Below are positions 1-8,559 of a stretch of DNA of 64,000 nucleotides, in pieces. Origin of the DNA: Silicimonas sp. (GTDB lineage: Bacteria; Pseudomonadota; Alphaproteobacteria; Rhodobacterales; Rhodobacteraceae). Each line of letters starts with the position of its first letter. Within the stretch, counting starts at the first letter, position 1. Under the pieces are notes generated by a model. The model worked only from the letters and a program-made list of their open reading frames with translations, made no database searches and was not told the origin of the DNA. The position numbers were made by a program, and so were the translations under genes. The stretch spans positions 1 through 64,000 of the forward strand of contig JAJDVJ010000070.1 of the NCBI GenBank assembly GCA_022826205.1. The letters are read 5' to 3'.

Positions 1-1
1 G

Positions 2-151
2 GTGGTGAAGTTCATGACCGGGACGCTGGGCTTCCCGCCGGAGCGGCTGGCCGCGGCGGGGTTCGGCGAGTACCGGCCGGTCAACCCGGAGGACACCGAG
101 GCCGCGCGGGCGCAGAACCGGCGGATCGAGCTGAAGCTGACTGAGCGATGA
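2..151 (+). CDS. C-terminal end of an OmpA/MotB-type peptidoglycan-binding protein (partial)
   Basis: Only the last 49 codons are in the window; the gene enters from the left in frame from base 2 and stops with TGA at 149-151. The tail reads ...RLAAAGFGEYRPV... followed by ...AQNRRIELKLTER, the usual end of the OmpA C-terminal domain, in which the NRRIE-type segment helps bind meso-diaminopimelate of peptidoglycan. In such proteins the domain anchors an outer-membrane protein, lipoprotein or stator to the cell wall; which of these applies cannot be told from the tail. Nearly every codon ends in G or C (45 of the first 60 bases are G or C), clearly richer than the genes that follow. Confidence 0.75.
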   Translation: MVKFMTGTLGFPPERLAAAGFGEYRPVNPEDTEAARAQNRRIELKLTER

Positions 152-238
152 TCGCAAACGTGCTGCAATGCCCATACTGCCTGAGCCCGCAGACCGCTTG
201 CGCTCGGGAAGCCGGCAGTCTAAACGCGGGTTCGCGTT

Positions 239-314
239 GCCGCATTAGCTCAGCTGGTAGAGCAATCGCTTCGTAAGCGATGGGTCGGGGGTTCGAGTCC
301 CTCATGCGGCACCA
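239..314 (+). tRNA. tRNA-Thr, anticodon CGT
   Basis: A complete cloverleaf can be folded: acceptor GCCGCAT (239-245) pairs with ATGCGGC (304-310), the D arm contains GCTCAGCTGGTAGAGC, the anticodon stem ATCGC/GCGAT encloses loop TTCGTAA, giving anticodon CGT which reads ACG threonine codons, and the T arm has GTTCGAGTC. The discriminator base is A at 311 and CCA (312-314) is encoded in the DNA. Confidence 0.97.
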
Positions 315-350
315 GGATTCCTCCACCGGATTTCAAGCATCTGTGCGGCA

Positions 351-1940
351 TCACCTTACGCTGACGTCGGCGGACTTTCCCTTTCCTGCGTCTTCGACGA
401 CATAGTCTGCCGGCGGCTCCACCGTCGAGGCAGGCTCCAAGTCGATTCCCGCTGGCTCCCCTGCGGTCACCTTTGAGTCCGGCGCTTCGGCGTCATGCAG
501 CGAATCGCCTTGGTCGACACCGGAATCGTCGTCATGCTTGCCCTCGGAGTCGCCTGCCGTGTCGGTTGCTCCGACGATGAGCGGCAGCATCTCGGCACCT
601 GCGGAAAGAGATGCAGCGCCGTCGCTTGGCCTCTTCCAGGTCAAGGTGTCGAAGCTCTTGCAGCGCTCGCAGACGGGTTCCCAGCGCGCATGTGCGAAAT
701 GGCAGTTTTCGCACACCCATTGCGGATCACGCGGTGCTGCAAGCGCGCGCGCCAGCCACCCCTTGACGACGGCATCGTCGGCACCAAAGCCGCGTTCGAT
801 AGCTGCCATGATGGTCAGGACTCGTGCAGTGGGATCGGTCTCGGCCAAGTCCCCGATCGCGTCGCGTGCAGCTGGAAAGTTCTCTGCCGCAATCTGCAGT
901 TCCGCCCCAAGCATTCGCGTTTCAGGATGAGTAGGTTGCACGCCCGTCAACGCTGCAAACCGCTTGATGCGCGCTTCCGGCGTTTCCTCGGGATCAAGAC
1001 GGGCAAAGGCGGCCGCAAGGTCTGGATGAGGTTGCGATGCCCAGGCCTTCTTCAGGATGCGCGACGCATTCTTCGGCTTGTTGCGGACCATGTATCCTTC
1101 AGCAGCCATTACCGCCGCCGGGACAAGATCCGGAGAGAGCCGGTTTGCTTCAATCGCCTTTTCGCGCGCCTCAACGGACCTGTCTTCGCGCAGGATGTCT
1201 TGAGCCTCGCCAAGCGCAAGCACTGCGTCACGGCGCCTATGGACATCGCGCGGAAGCGCTCCTTGCCTGAGCTTGGTGCCGAGCGTCTTGCGGGCACCGG
1301 TCCAGTCATGCGCGCCAGCCTGGAGCTTGAGCAGTGCGTCTTGGGTCTCCACATGCGCGGGCCTCAGTGCAAACGCCTTCTCGGCAAGCTTCAACGCTAT
1401 GTCGGCATTTCCGGCTGCCAGTTGCTGTTTCATCAACCCCCTGATGCCGACAAATCGAGTCCGATCGTCTTCGAGAAGCCGCTTGTAGGCTACCTCGGCC
1501 TGAACCGCATCGCCGGACTGCTCGGCAGCCTGTGCAGTCAGGAGAGATGTGAGCTCCTTGCGCCAGAGTAGCTTTTCGGCCCGAGACGCCTTGGAGAGCG
1601 CTGCCCCGGATTCGCCCGATGCGAGTGCGATCATCCCCTCGGCAAGGGCATCAAAGCCCTTGCGCTCGCGCCGACGGTCGAAGAAGCGGTCAATCGAGGT
1701 CCTGTCGCCGGCGACAAAGCGCGCGAACGCCACAACCAGTCCCACGACCTTGAGCCCAACCCAGACCACAAACACAAATGCCATCAACGCAACGACAGCC
1801 TCAAACGGGCCGAAAAAGTACTCCGTGTCCGCAACCGACAAGCGAATCCCGACGTCCCTTTCAATCAGCAGTTCCGCGCACCAGGCAGCGGCCGTGATCA
1901 GCACGACGAAGAGTACGATTTTCAGAAGCGGCCAGAGCAT
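351..1940 (-). CDS. hemY: HemY-like inner-membrane protein with TPR repeats and C-terminal zinc ribbon
   Basis: Protein of 529 residues of the HemY_N family, found next to hemD in many proteobacteria. Two membrane segments lie near residues 4-24 and 46-73, followed by a long helical region of TPR type. Four cysteines at about 410, 413, 424 and 427 (CENC...CERC) form a rubredoxin-like metal knuckle, and the last 80 residues are acidic and low in complexity. This is not the protoporphyrinogen oxidase called HemY in Bacillus; the role of the family is unsettled, probably membrane organisation of tetrapyrrole synthesis. It is the last gene of a leftward run hemD, mitofilin-like gene, hemY; its ATG lies 8 bases after the stop of the previous gene, which implies one transcript. 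Confidence 0.88.
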   Translation of the reverse strand: MLWPLLKIVLFVVLITAAAWCAELLIERDVGIRLSVADTEYFFGPFEAVVALMAFVFVVWVGLKVVGLVVAFARFVAGDRTSIDRFFDRRRERKGFDALAEGMIALASGESGAALSKASRAEKLLWRKELTSLLTAQAAEQSGDAVQAEVAYKRLLEDDRTRFVGIRGLMKQQLAAGNADIALKLAEKAFALRPAHVETQDALLKLQAGAHDWTGARKTLGTKLRQGALPRDVHRRRDAVLALGEAQDILREDRSVEAREKAIEANRLSPDLVPAAVMAAEGYMVRNKPKNASRILKKAWASQPHPDLAAAFARLDPEETPEARIKRFAALTGVQPTHPETRMLGAELQIAAENFPAARDAIGDLAETDPTARVLTIMAAIERGFGADDAVVKGWLARALAAPRDPQWVCENCHFAHARWEPVCERCKSFDTLTWKRPSDGAASLSAGAEMLPLIVGATDTAGDSEGKHDDDSGVDQGDSLHDAEAPDSKVTAGEPAGIDLEPASTVEPPADYVVEDAGKGKSADVSVR

Positions 1941-1947
1941 CGGCGTC

Positions 1948-3156
1948 TCAATTCATCCCGCCGGCAAGTGCGTCAATTGCGCCCAGCACCGCCAGCCGAA
2001 ATTCCGCCTTGGCGATCCAGCCCGCCATCGCGGACCGTGAAGCGCGCGGCAGTGAATCAACTTCCGCGAGTGCGGCGGCCAGATCACCTTCGGACACGCG
2101 CGCCTCGGCCCGGGACAGGATCGCGTCGGCACTGTCTCCCTCCCGTGGCGTCAACGACCGTGCGTTTGTCGCATGTCGCAGAAACGCGACAATCCTGTCA
2201 CCGACCGTTCCTTCACTTGAAATGCTCCGCGAGGCAGCCAGCGCTGCCCTGGCTGCACCAGGAAATTCCTGCTGAAGCGCGTGGAGCGTCGGTATTCCGG
2301 TACGTGCATGGTCGACCAGTTCGGAGGGGACGTCCTCCATCGTCGAAATGATGTCCGAATACGGCGCGCCGGATTCGACTGCTGCACGCAATCTGGCGAC
2401 AGCGAGGCGATTTCCCGCAGCCGATGCTCCGCCTGCCTCGAGCGCCCTCGCCTCAACCGCGGCAATCTTCGCTTCGGCGTCAGCAATCCTTGCTTCCGCG
2501 TCGGCAACGAGTTGTTCCAGCTGGCCCCTGAAACGCGTGAGCTGTTCTTCGGTCTGGACGGCCTGGGAAAGTGACGCGTCACCGCTCGAGGCCTCCAGCG
2601 CCTCAACGCGCCGGAGCATGGCGGCAAGCCTGGTGCCAAGCTCCGAAAGCTCGTCCGACGTCGCCGCCTGAAAATTTCCGATCTCCGGACCCAGTTCGCT
2701 CACCTTGTCTTCAAGCGCGGAGAGATCGCCCTCCAGCCCTGACAGATCCGGTGGCGGCTGTATCAATCCACGGAGTTCGTTCAGCTGCTCTTTCAGCACC
2801 GCCGTTTCCGCCACCACAGCCTCAATTCCGGAAAGCGCCTGCTCGGCCTTGTCCGGCTGGCCCGTCAGTTGTGGCAATGAGATTCCGACAAGGAAGCCAG
2901 CGGCACCTGCCACCAGACCGCCGAAAAGACCCGACGCAATGAAGAGCCGCTTCCGATTCGCCCCAAGAAAGCTCCCTGCAGCTCGACTGGACGCCAAATG
3001 CTCTTCTGCCTGCACGTCCTCCGGACCAGCGTCAGCAGTTCCGCCGCCTGTTGCTGCGGTCGCGTCCGACGGTTCCCGCGATGCAGGGTCCGATTCCAGC
3101 TCCCCGGAAGATCCCGGTTCCTCGGAGACCTTTGTGGGTTCTGCAGGGTCAGCCAC
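1948..3156 (-). CDS. Mitofilin/Mic60-like inner-membrane coiled-coil protein (COG4223 type)
   Basis: About 402 residues. An acidic, disordered N-terminus rich in Glu, Ala and Ser is followed by one membrane segment (about residues 71-93), then a long coiled coil (about 105-240) and a compact helical C-terminal domain. This order is that of the alphaproteobacterial relatives of mitochondrial Mic60, which in phototrophs shapes intracytoplasmic membranes and elsewhere affects envelope contacts. The start is set at GTG 3156 (MADPAEPTK...) because AGGTGA lies just upstream; GTG at 3177 is an alternative adding seven residues. It sits between hemD and hemY in the same direction, a conserved trio in this class. 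Confidence 0.82.
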   Translation of the reverse strand: MADPAEPTKVSEEPGSSGELESDPASREPSDATAATGGGTADAGPEDVQAEEHLASSRAAGSFLGANRKRLFIASGLFGGLVAGAAGFLVGISLPQLTGQPDKAEQALSGIEAVVAETAVLKEQLNELRGLIQPPPDLSGLEGDLSALEDKVSELGPEIGNFQAATSDELSELGTRLAAMLRRVEALEASSGDASLSQAVQTEEQLTRFRGQLEQLVADAEARIADAEAKIAAVEARALEAGGASAAGNRLAVARLRAAVESGAPYSDIISTMEDVPSELVDHARTGIPTLHALQQEFPGAARAALAASRSISSEGTVGDRIVAFLRHATNARSLTPREGDSADAILSRAEARVSEGDLAAALAEVDSLPRASRSAMAGWIAKAEFRLAVLGAIDALAGGMN

Positions 3157-3238
3157 TCCGTCACCTATCCGTAGCACACTCGTGCGTCATTGCGTGCCTG
3201 AAGTTAATGCCACGCGCGTCCTGCAACAAGGTGAGGAC

Positions 3239-3919
3239 TCATAGCACCTCGACAACCAAGTCGCACATGGACTCCGCAGTCGGATGCTTGGCCACCCTGA
3301 ACTCTGCATCTCCTCTCCAGGCCGCTTTTGCGGCCTTGCTTATGGCAAGGACGATTACGGGAGCTGTCGCTGCATAACACGAAAGAAGCTCTGCGCTTCT
3401 CGGCGAGAACACGGGAGCGACAACTGGCGAGCTGCCTGCAAGAAGGGCATGTGCTGCCCGCGAAAGAGGGCGTGGGACTTGATCATAGAGCACCATGTCA
3501 ACCGTCGTGACACCCTGTGCGGACAACCGGTCTGCAAGATTGCAACGGGCATGCCTTCCCCGACAGACGATTGCAGGAAAGGTCACCTCCTCGAAGCGTT
3601 CAAGAAAGGTCTCGGCCGTTTCTCCCAGCGCCTTTGCCCGCGCCCCGAACCCGCGCGCAAGGTCTGCCGTGGCTTCGCCCACCGTGAGGACGATGCGGCC
3701 ATCAAGATTGTCGCCGAGCAGGCGAACGGCGTTTCCCGACGCTACTACGATCGTGGCAAATTCACTCAGATCCGGTGGTTCGGCAACGGGAATGATGTCG
3801 ATGACCGGAGAGATCACGGCCGGAATGCGTCGCTCCAGCCGCCTCTCGCAACTGGCCAGAAAACTCGTTGATTGCGCCTCAGGCCTGGTAAGAAGAAGTG
3901 TGGGCCCGGAATCGTCCAT
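3239..3919 (-). CDS. hemD: Uroporphyrinogen-III synthase
   Basis: 226 residues from ATG 3919, matching the usual family length. The enzyme closes and isomerises hydroxymethylbilane to uroporphyrinogen III, the branch point to heme, siroheme and cobalamin. The N-terminal TLLLTRPEAQS stretch, the ...VASGNAV... segment and the C-terminal VFSPRSAELL motif are typical for this weakly conserved family. A longer frame upstream (to 4087) runs into the divergent tsaD and is rejected; GAAGGC precedes the chosen ATG. It is divergent from tsaD with a 71-base gap that must hold both promoters. Identification rests on motifs plus the hemD-mitofilin-hemY context. Confidence 0.88.
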   Translation of the reverse strand: MDDSGPTLLLTRPEAQSTSFLASCERRLERRIPAVISPVIDIIPVAEPPDLSEFATIVVASGNAVRLLGDNLDGRIVLTVGEATADLARGFGARAKALGETAETFLERFEEVTFPAIVCRGRHARCNLADRLSAQGVTTVDMVLYDQVPRPLSRAAHALLAGSSPVVAPVFSPRSAELLSCYAATAPVIVLAISKAAKAAWRGDAEFRVAKHPTAESMCDLVVEVL

Positions 3920-3990
3920 TTCGGAGCCTTCTTGTGTGAGGCATGGCCCGGTGATAGCTGCGGTGTGGAAGCCACGCAAGCCGAACAGCC

Positions 3991-5070
3991 ATGGCACGCC
4001 TCTTCCTCGGGATCGAATCCAGCTGCGACGATACGGCCGCCGCCGTCGTATCGGACGACAGAAGGATCCTGTCCTCCGTCGTTGCAAACCAAGCCTCCCT
4101 GCACATGGCCTTTGGCGGGATCGTTCCCGAAATCGCCGCGCGGGCGCATGCCGAAAAGCTCGACATCACCGTCGAGGCCGCTTTGAAAGAGGCGGCCATC
4201 TGCATCTCGGATGTTGACGCAGTCGCCGTCACCGCAGGTCCAGGCCTGATAGGCGGCGTTCTTTCCGGCGTGATGTGCGCGAGAGGAATTGCCACGGGGC
4301 TCGGCAAGCCGCTTCTAGGAGTCAACCATCTCGCCGGCCACGCGTTGACTCCACGACTAACTGACAATGTTGCGTTTCCCTACCTGCTTCTTCTGGTCTC
4401 GGGCGGACATTGCCAGCTGCTGATTGTCTCCGGCCCGGACGACTATCAGCGCCTCGGCGGAACCCTGGACGATTCGCCCGGCGAGGCGTTTGACAAGACG
4501 GCCCGCGCCCTTGGCCTTCCCGGACCCGGCGGCCCGGCCGTCGAGGGCGAGGCTGCAAGCGGCGACCCTGAGCGATTTCGCTTCCCGAGACCGTTGCTCG
4601 ACCGCACCGATTGCAACATGAGCTTCTCAGGACTGAAGACCGCATTGATCCGCGCCCGTGATACGTTGGTTTCTGAGTCAGGTGGCCTGTCCACGAAGGA
4701 TCGCGCCGACTTTTGCGCCAGCTTCCAGGCTGCGGTAACGGAGATCCTGACTGCGAAGACGGCTCGCGCGATCGAAACCTACCTTTCGCTGAACCCGCAT
4801 ACGGCAATCATCGCCGTTGCAGGCGGCGTAGCAGCAAACGCCGAGGTTCGTACCGGCCTCGACGCGGTCGCAAAGCGATACAGCGTCGGATTTGTTGCGC
4901 CTCCCGCTGCCCTGTGCACAGATAATGCCGCAATGATCTCCTGGGCCGGAATCGAGCTTGACCGGATCGCGAATCCCGGACTCGTTCCCCTCGTCGCGCG
5001 CCCACGCTGGCCACTGGACACGAGCCAGCCTGCCCTTCTGGGTTCGGGCGGGAAAGGTGCAAAGGCATGA
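3991..5070 (+). CDS. tsaD: tRNA N6-adenosine threonylcarbamoyltransferase
   Basis: 359 residues. TsaD transfers the threonylcarbamoyl group from TC-AMP to A37 of tRNAs that read ANN codons, in a complex with TsaB and TsaE; tsaE lies at 19285 in this window. Visible motifs: [14 protein letters not shown] at the N-terminus, the iron-binding pair in NHLAGH (H113, H117), [10 protein letters not shown] for nucleotide binding, SFSGLKTA, and the late [10 protein letters not shown]...CTDNAAM segment. ATG at 3991 gives the normal family length. The stop overlaps the start of gpsA by four bases (ATGA), so the two are translationally coupled. Confidence 0.97.
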   Translation: MARLFLGIESSCDDTAAAVVSDDRRILSSVVANQASLHMAFGGIVPEIAARAHAEKLDITVEAALKEAAICISDVDAVAVTAGPGLIGGVLSGVMCARGIATGLGKPLLGVNHLAGHALTPRLTDNVAFPYLLLLVSGGHCQLLIVSGPDDYQRLGGTLDDSPGEAFDKTARALGLPGPGGPAVEGEAASGDPERFRFPRPLLDRTDCNMSFSGLKTALIRARDTLVSESGGLSTKDRADFCASFQAAVTEILTAKTARAIETYLSLNPHTAIIAVAGGVAANAEVRTGLDAVAKRYSVGFVAPPAALCTDNAAMISWAGIELDRIANPGLVPLVARPRWPLDTSQPALLGSGGKGAKA

Positions 5071-6026
5071 CCATTTCGGTCTTGGGGGCTGGCGCGTTTG
5101 GAACCGCCCTTGCGATCGCCCTTTCACGAGACGGAACTCGGATCACTCTCTGGTCCCGTGACGCTGAAGACGCGGCGCGCATGCAGGAATCCAGGCGATC
5201 AGGCGCGCGCCTGCCAGGCCATCATCTGCCCGACAGCCTGACAGTCACAACCAACAGGACTGCATTCGATGCCGAAATCTGCCTCGTCGCCGTGCCCACC
5301 CAGAACCTCACGACCTTTTTGCGAGATCATGACTTTCGAAACGGCGGCGTACTCATCGCGTGTTGCAAGGGAGTCGATCGAGTCACGGGCTTGGGTCCGG
5401 CAGCGACGATACGCTCGGCCCGCCCTTCACACACGGCTGCAATATTGACTGGCCCCAGCTTCGCCGTCGACATTGCAAACGGGCTTCCCACGGCAATTGT
5501 CCTTGCAACCGAAAGCGCGAAGGAATCCAGAAAGCTGCAATCGCTGCTCACGCGCCCGGCCTTGCGCCTCTATCGATCTACGGACGTTCGCGGCGCAGAG
5601 CTGGGTGGCGCCCTCAAGAACGTGGTCGCGCTTGCCGCCGGAATCGCCGTTGGTGCCGGACTCGGCGACAGCGCGCGCGCCTCTGTGGTCGCTCGCGGGT
5701 TCGGCGAGCTTGCCCGCTATGCGGCCCTGCAGGGAGCCAAGAAAAAAACGCTTCACGGACTTTCGGGACTCGGAGATCTCGTGCTGACCTGCACGTCCGA
5801 GAAGTCCCGCAACTTCAGCGCTGGCGTGGCTCTGGGGCAGGGCCAGGACATCGACCATGACACAACGGTCGAAGGGCTTGCCACCGCGCCGGCCGTCGCC
5901 GAAAGTGCGGTCGCCGCAGGCTTGGGCCTTCCTCTCATGCAGGCCACTGCGGACGTCATCGAGGGGCGACTTGACATTCCCCGGGCTGTCGAAGCTCTTT
6001 TGTCGCGACCCGTGGGAAAGGAGTAG
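5067..6026 (+). CDS. gpsA: NAD(P)-dependent glycerol-3-phosphate dehydrogenase
   Basis: 319 residues. It makes sn-glycerol 3-phosphate from dihydroxyacetone phosphate for phospholipid synthesis. The N-terminus has the Rossmann motif [10 protein letters not shown], then VAVPTQ and CCKGVD, and the catalytic-domain signature [12 protein letters not shown]. The helical C-terminal domain with TVEGLATA and the usual length complete the match. It overlaps tsaD by ATGA, and the EVE-domain gene starts three bases after its stop, so the three form an operon. Confidence 0.96.
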   Translation: MTISVLGAGAFGTALAIALSRDGTRITLWSRDAEDAARMQESRRSGARLPGHHLPDSLTVTTNRTAFDAEICLVAVPTQNLTTFLRDHDFRNGGVLIACCKGVDRVTGLGPAATIRSARPSHTAAILTGPSFAVDIANGLPTAIVLATESAKESRKLQSLLTRPALRLYRSTDVRGAELGGALKNVVALAAGIAVGAGLGDSARASVVARGFGELARYAALQGAKKKTLHGLSGLGDLVLTCTSEKSRNFSAGVALGQGQDIDHDTTVEGLATAPAVAESAVAAGLGLPLMQATADVIEGRLDIPRAVEALLSRPVGKE

Positions 6027-6029
6027 GCA

Positions 6030-6449
6030 ATGGCATACTGGCTGTTCAAATCGGAACCCTCCGCCTGGAGCTGGGACGAGCAGGTTGCAAAGGGCGATTC
6101 CGGAGAGGAATGGGACGGGGTCCGAAATTACCAGGCACGGAACTACATGCGCGAAATGAAAGTCGGGGACCGGGGATTCTTCTATCACTCGCAGAAAGAC
6201 AGGGAGATTGTCGGAACCGTCGAAGTCATCGCCGAAGCCCATCCCGACAGCACCACCGATGATGCACGATGGGAATGCGTGGACATCAAGGCGATCGTGC
6301 CGCTCAAGACTCCGGTGACGCTTGAGCAAGTCAAGCAGGAACCGCGCCTTGCCGAAATGGTGCTCGTCAAGAATTCCCGCCTGTCGGTACAGCCTGTGCG
6401 GGATGCGGAATGGGAACTCATATGCAGGATGGGCGGGATAGGCCCCTGA
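6030..6449 (+). CDS. EVE-domain protein
   Basis: 139 residues, all one EVE domain, a PUA-like fold that binds modified bases in DNA or RNA. Typical features are the start YWLFKSEP, the WDGVRNYQARN stretch, MKVGDRGFFYHS, and the late LVKNSRLSV. Free-standing EVE proteins are common near tsaD-gpsA in this class; their ligand is usually unknown. The gene follows gpsA by three bases, with AAAGGAG just before its ATG. Confidence 0.93.
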   Translation: MAYWLFKSEPSAWSWDEQVAKGDSGEEWDGVRNYQARNYMREMKVGDRGFFYHSQKDREIVGTVEVIAEAHPDSTTDDARWECVDIKAIVPLKTPVTLEQVKQEPRLAEMVLVKNSRLSVQPVRDAEWELICRMGGIGP

Positions 6450-6512
6450 GAATTTCTGGTCAGACGGCCGATTCGCGCTTAGTCTGCCGCCACGTCCGAC
6501 AAGGAGGGTACA

Positions 6513-6905
6513 ATGGAAATCATCAGCGTAATCGCGGCGGCGGTCGCCGGCTATGCCTTTGGCGCCGCTTGGTACATGGCGTTGTCCAAGCAATGGGTTG
6601 CCGCCTCGGGCATCGAGGTGGACGAAAACGGACAACCTGCCAACCAGAGCAAGACGCCATTCATTCTGGCTGGAATAGCGATGCTCCTTGTTGCGGGCAT
6701 GATGCGGCACACGTTTGCCATGTCCGGGATCGACACGCTTACGGCCGGCCTTGTCGGGGGATTGGGTGTCGGACTGTTCTTCATTTCGCCGTGGATAATG
6801 ATCAACAACGCGTATGGCGACAGGCCGTTCAATCTGACGCTGATCGACGGCGGATACGCCACGTTCGGCTGCGCCGTAATCGGGGCCATTCTCGGGCTAC
6901 TCTGA
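6513..6905 (+). CDS. DUF1761 small membrane protein
   Basis: 130 residues with about four predicted membrane segments (near 3-22, 50-67, 75-97 and 108-129). The family hallmark is visible: an N-terminal helix with GYAFGAAWYMALSKQW and a late GGYATFGCAVIGA helix. Function is unknown. A very strong ribosome-binding site, AAGGAGG, stands seven bases before the ATG. It lies 63 bases after the EVE gene in the same direction and may be read through from that operon. Confidence 0.85.
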   Translation: MEIISVIAAAVAGYAFGAAWYMALSKQWVAASGIEVDENGQPANQSKTPFILAGIAMLLVAGMMRHTFAMSGIDTLTAGLVGGLGVGLFFISPWIMINNAYGDRPFNLTLIDGGYATFGCAVIGAILGLL

Positions 6906-7062
6906 GCCCAGGATCCGGCATCGTGGCCACGGTGCCGGGGCAATTCCCTCGCCAGATAAGCCTCGATTTGGGCTTCGGCCTGCCGTCAAGGTTACGTTCA
7001 CGCGCGAACTGTGCGGACGAAATTGCCTGTCGCAGGCGGGCCCAAAGCGATAATACCCACGC

Positions 7063-8325
7063 ATGATCGCTCCTGACGACAAGGCATTCCTGACCGGACT
7101 GTTCGATGCGGCCGTTTCTGCGGCCGACCCCGGCAAGGTGCTGGCCCGGCATCTGCCTAGCAAGCCAAGGGGCCGGACCGTGGTTGTGGGTGCCGGGAAG
7201 GGTGCGGCGCAAATGGCCGCAGTCTTCGAGAATCTTTGGGACGCCCCGCTCGAAGGCGTGGTCGTGACCCGGTACGGGTTTGCGGTTCCGACCCGCAACG
7301 TTCGCGTGCTGACCGCCTCCCATCCGGTTCCGGACGAAGCAGGAATTGTTGCCAGCAAGGCACTGATTGAAGCCGTATCAGGATTGACGGATGAGGACTT
7401 GGTTGTCGCTCTTATCTGCGGCGGAGGGTCGGCGCTGTTGCCGGCACCTCCTGACGGATTGAAACTTCAGGACGAGCAGGCGCTTAACCGTGCGCTCTTG
7501 AGTTCAGGCGCTCCCATTTCGGCCATGAATGCCGTCCGAAGGCATGTCAGCATGATCAAGGGCGGTAGGCTGGCACTTGCGGCACATCCCGCACGCGTCG
7601 TCAGCCTGATAGTGTCCGACGTGCCGGGAGACGATCCAGCCCAGGTTGCATCGGGACCGACCGTGCCGGATCGAATTGGCCTGGGCGCAGCACGGGGACT
7701 TGTGGACACCTATCAGATCAATTTGCCTGACCGGATCCGCGACTACCTTGACTCCGCGACAGATGCCCCGTCCCCGGACGATGAGCGGTTTGCCTGCAAC
7801 GCAGTTTCGATAATTGCATCGGCAACAATCTCCCTTGAAGCAGCGGCGGCTCGCGCGGAACAGCATGGCATTCGGGCCTTCATACTTTCTGACGCCGTAG
7901 AAGGCGAGGCGCGCGATGTCGGGCGTGTCCACGCCGCGATCGCCCGGGAGACAAGGCTTCGCGACCGCCCGTTCGCAAAGCCCGCGGTGATCCTGTCTGG
8001 AGGAGAGACGACGGTGACCGTTGAAGTTGGCGGAGGGCGCGGAGGGCGAAACACCGAGTTCCTGCTCGCATTTGCCGATGGCGTTGAAGGGCTGGACATA
8101 TCCGCTCTCGCTGCTGATACGGACGGGATTGATGGCACCGAAGACAGCGCCGGTGGATTCGTGGATGGCCGGACCTGCGAACGGCTGCGCAAAGCGGGAA
8201 TGGATCCTGGATCACTTCTTGCACAGCACGACAGCTGGACAGGACTTGATGCGCTTGGAGATTTGTTCACGCCAGGTCCTACTGGTACGAACGTCAATGA
8301 CTTCAGGGCCATTTTGGTCCGCTAA
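7063..8325 (+). CDS. Glycerate 2-kinase of the MOFRL family
   Basis: 420 residues. Enzymes of this family phosphorylate D-glycerate to 2-phosphoglycerate and serve the serine cycle, glyoxylate or tartrate use. The N-terminal domain shows GAGKGAAQMA, SHPVPDEAG and the glycine-rich CGGGSALLPAP; the C-terminal MOFRL domain shows GGRGGRNTEFLLAFA, DTDGIDGTEDSAGG and the terminal PGPTGTNVND. Length is typical. It stands alone, with 157 bases before it and 234 after it; no regulator or sugar-acid dehydrogenase is adjacent, so its pathway cannot be inferred from context. Confidence 0.92.
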   Translation: MIAPDDKAFLTGLFDAAVSAADPGKVLARHLPSKPRGRTVVVGAGKGAAQMAAVFENLWDAPLEGVVVTRYGFAVPTRNVRVLTASHPVPDEAGIVASKALIEAVSGLTDEDLVVALICGGGSALLPAPPDGLKLQDEQALNRALLSSGAPISAMNAVRRHVSMIKGGRLALAAHPARVVSLIVSDVPGDDPAQVASGPTVPDRIGLGAARGLVDTYQINLPDRIRDYLDSATDAPSPDDERFACNAVSIIASATISLEAAAARAEQHGIRAFILSDAVEGEARDVGRVHAAIARETRLRDRPFAKPAVILSGGETTVTVEVGGGRGGRNTEFLLAFADGVEGLDISALAADTDGIDGTEDSAGGFVDGRTCERLRKAGMDPGSLLAQHDSWTGLDALGDLFTPGPTGTNVNDFRAILVR

Positions 8326-8559
8326 CCGGACATTTGGATCGGTGCTGCCACAGCGCCTTGGCCGAAAAGGGGCGTGAAGGACGCCAAAGCCGTCCGTTCG
8401 GTCAAGTGATGTCCCAGAATCCTGCGTGGGGCCAACCTCGACCGGCAGTCACAGCAGGCCGCGGTCGCCTGAGACCAGCGAATCTGGGATTCCCCCAGGG
8501 CGGGTCGCGACACCACGGTTGCGCCGCCTCAAATGAAGACCGCCTTGTTGCGATGATCG

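Noticed and set aside
5427-6710. Long open frame antisense to gpsA and the EVE gene (about 427 codons)
   Set aside because: It covers well-recognised genes on the other strand and has no protein-like composition of its own.
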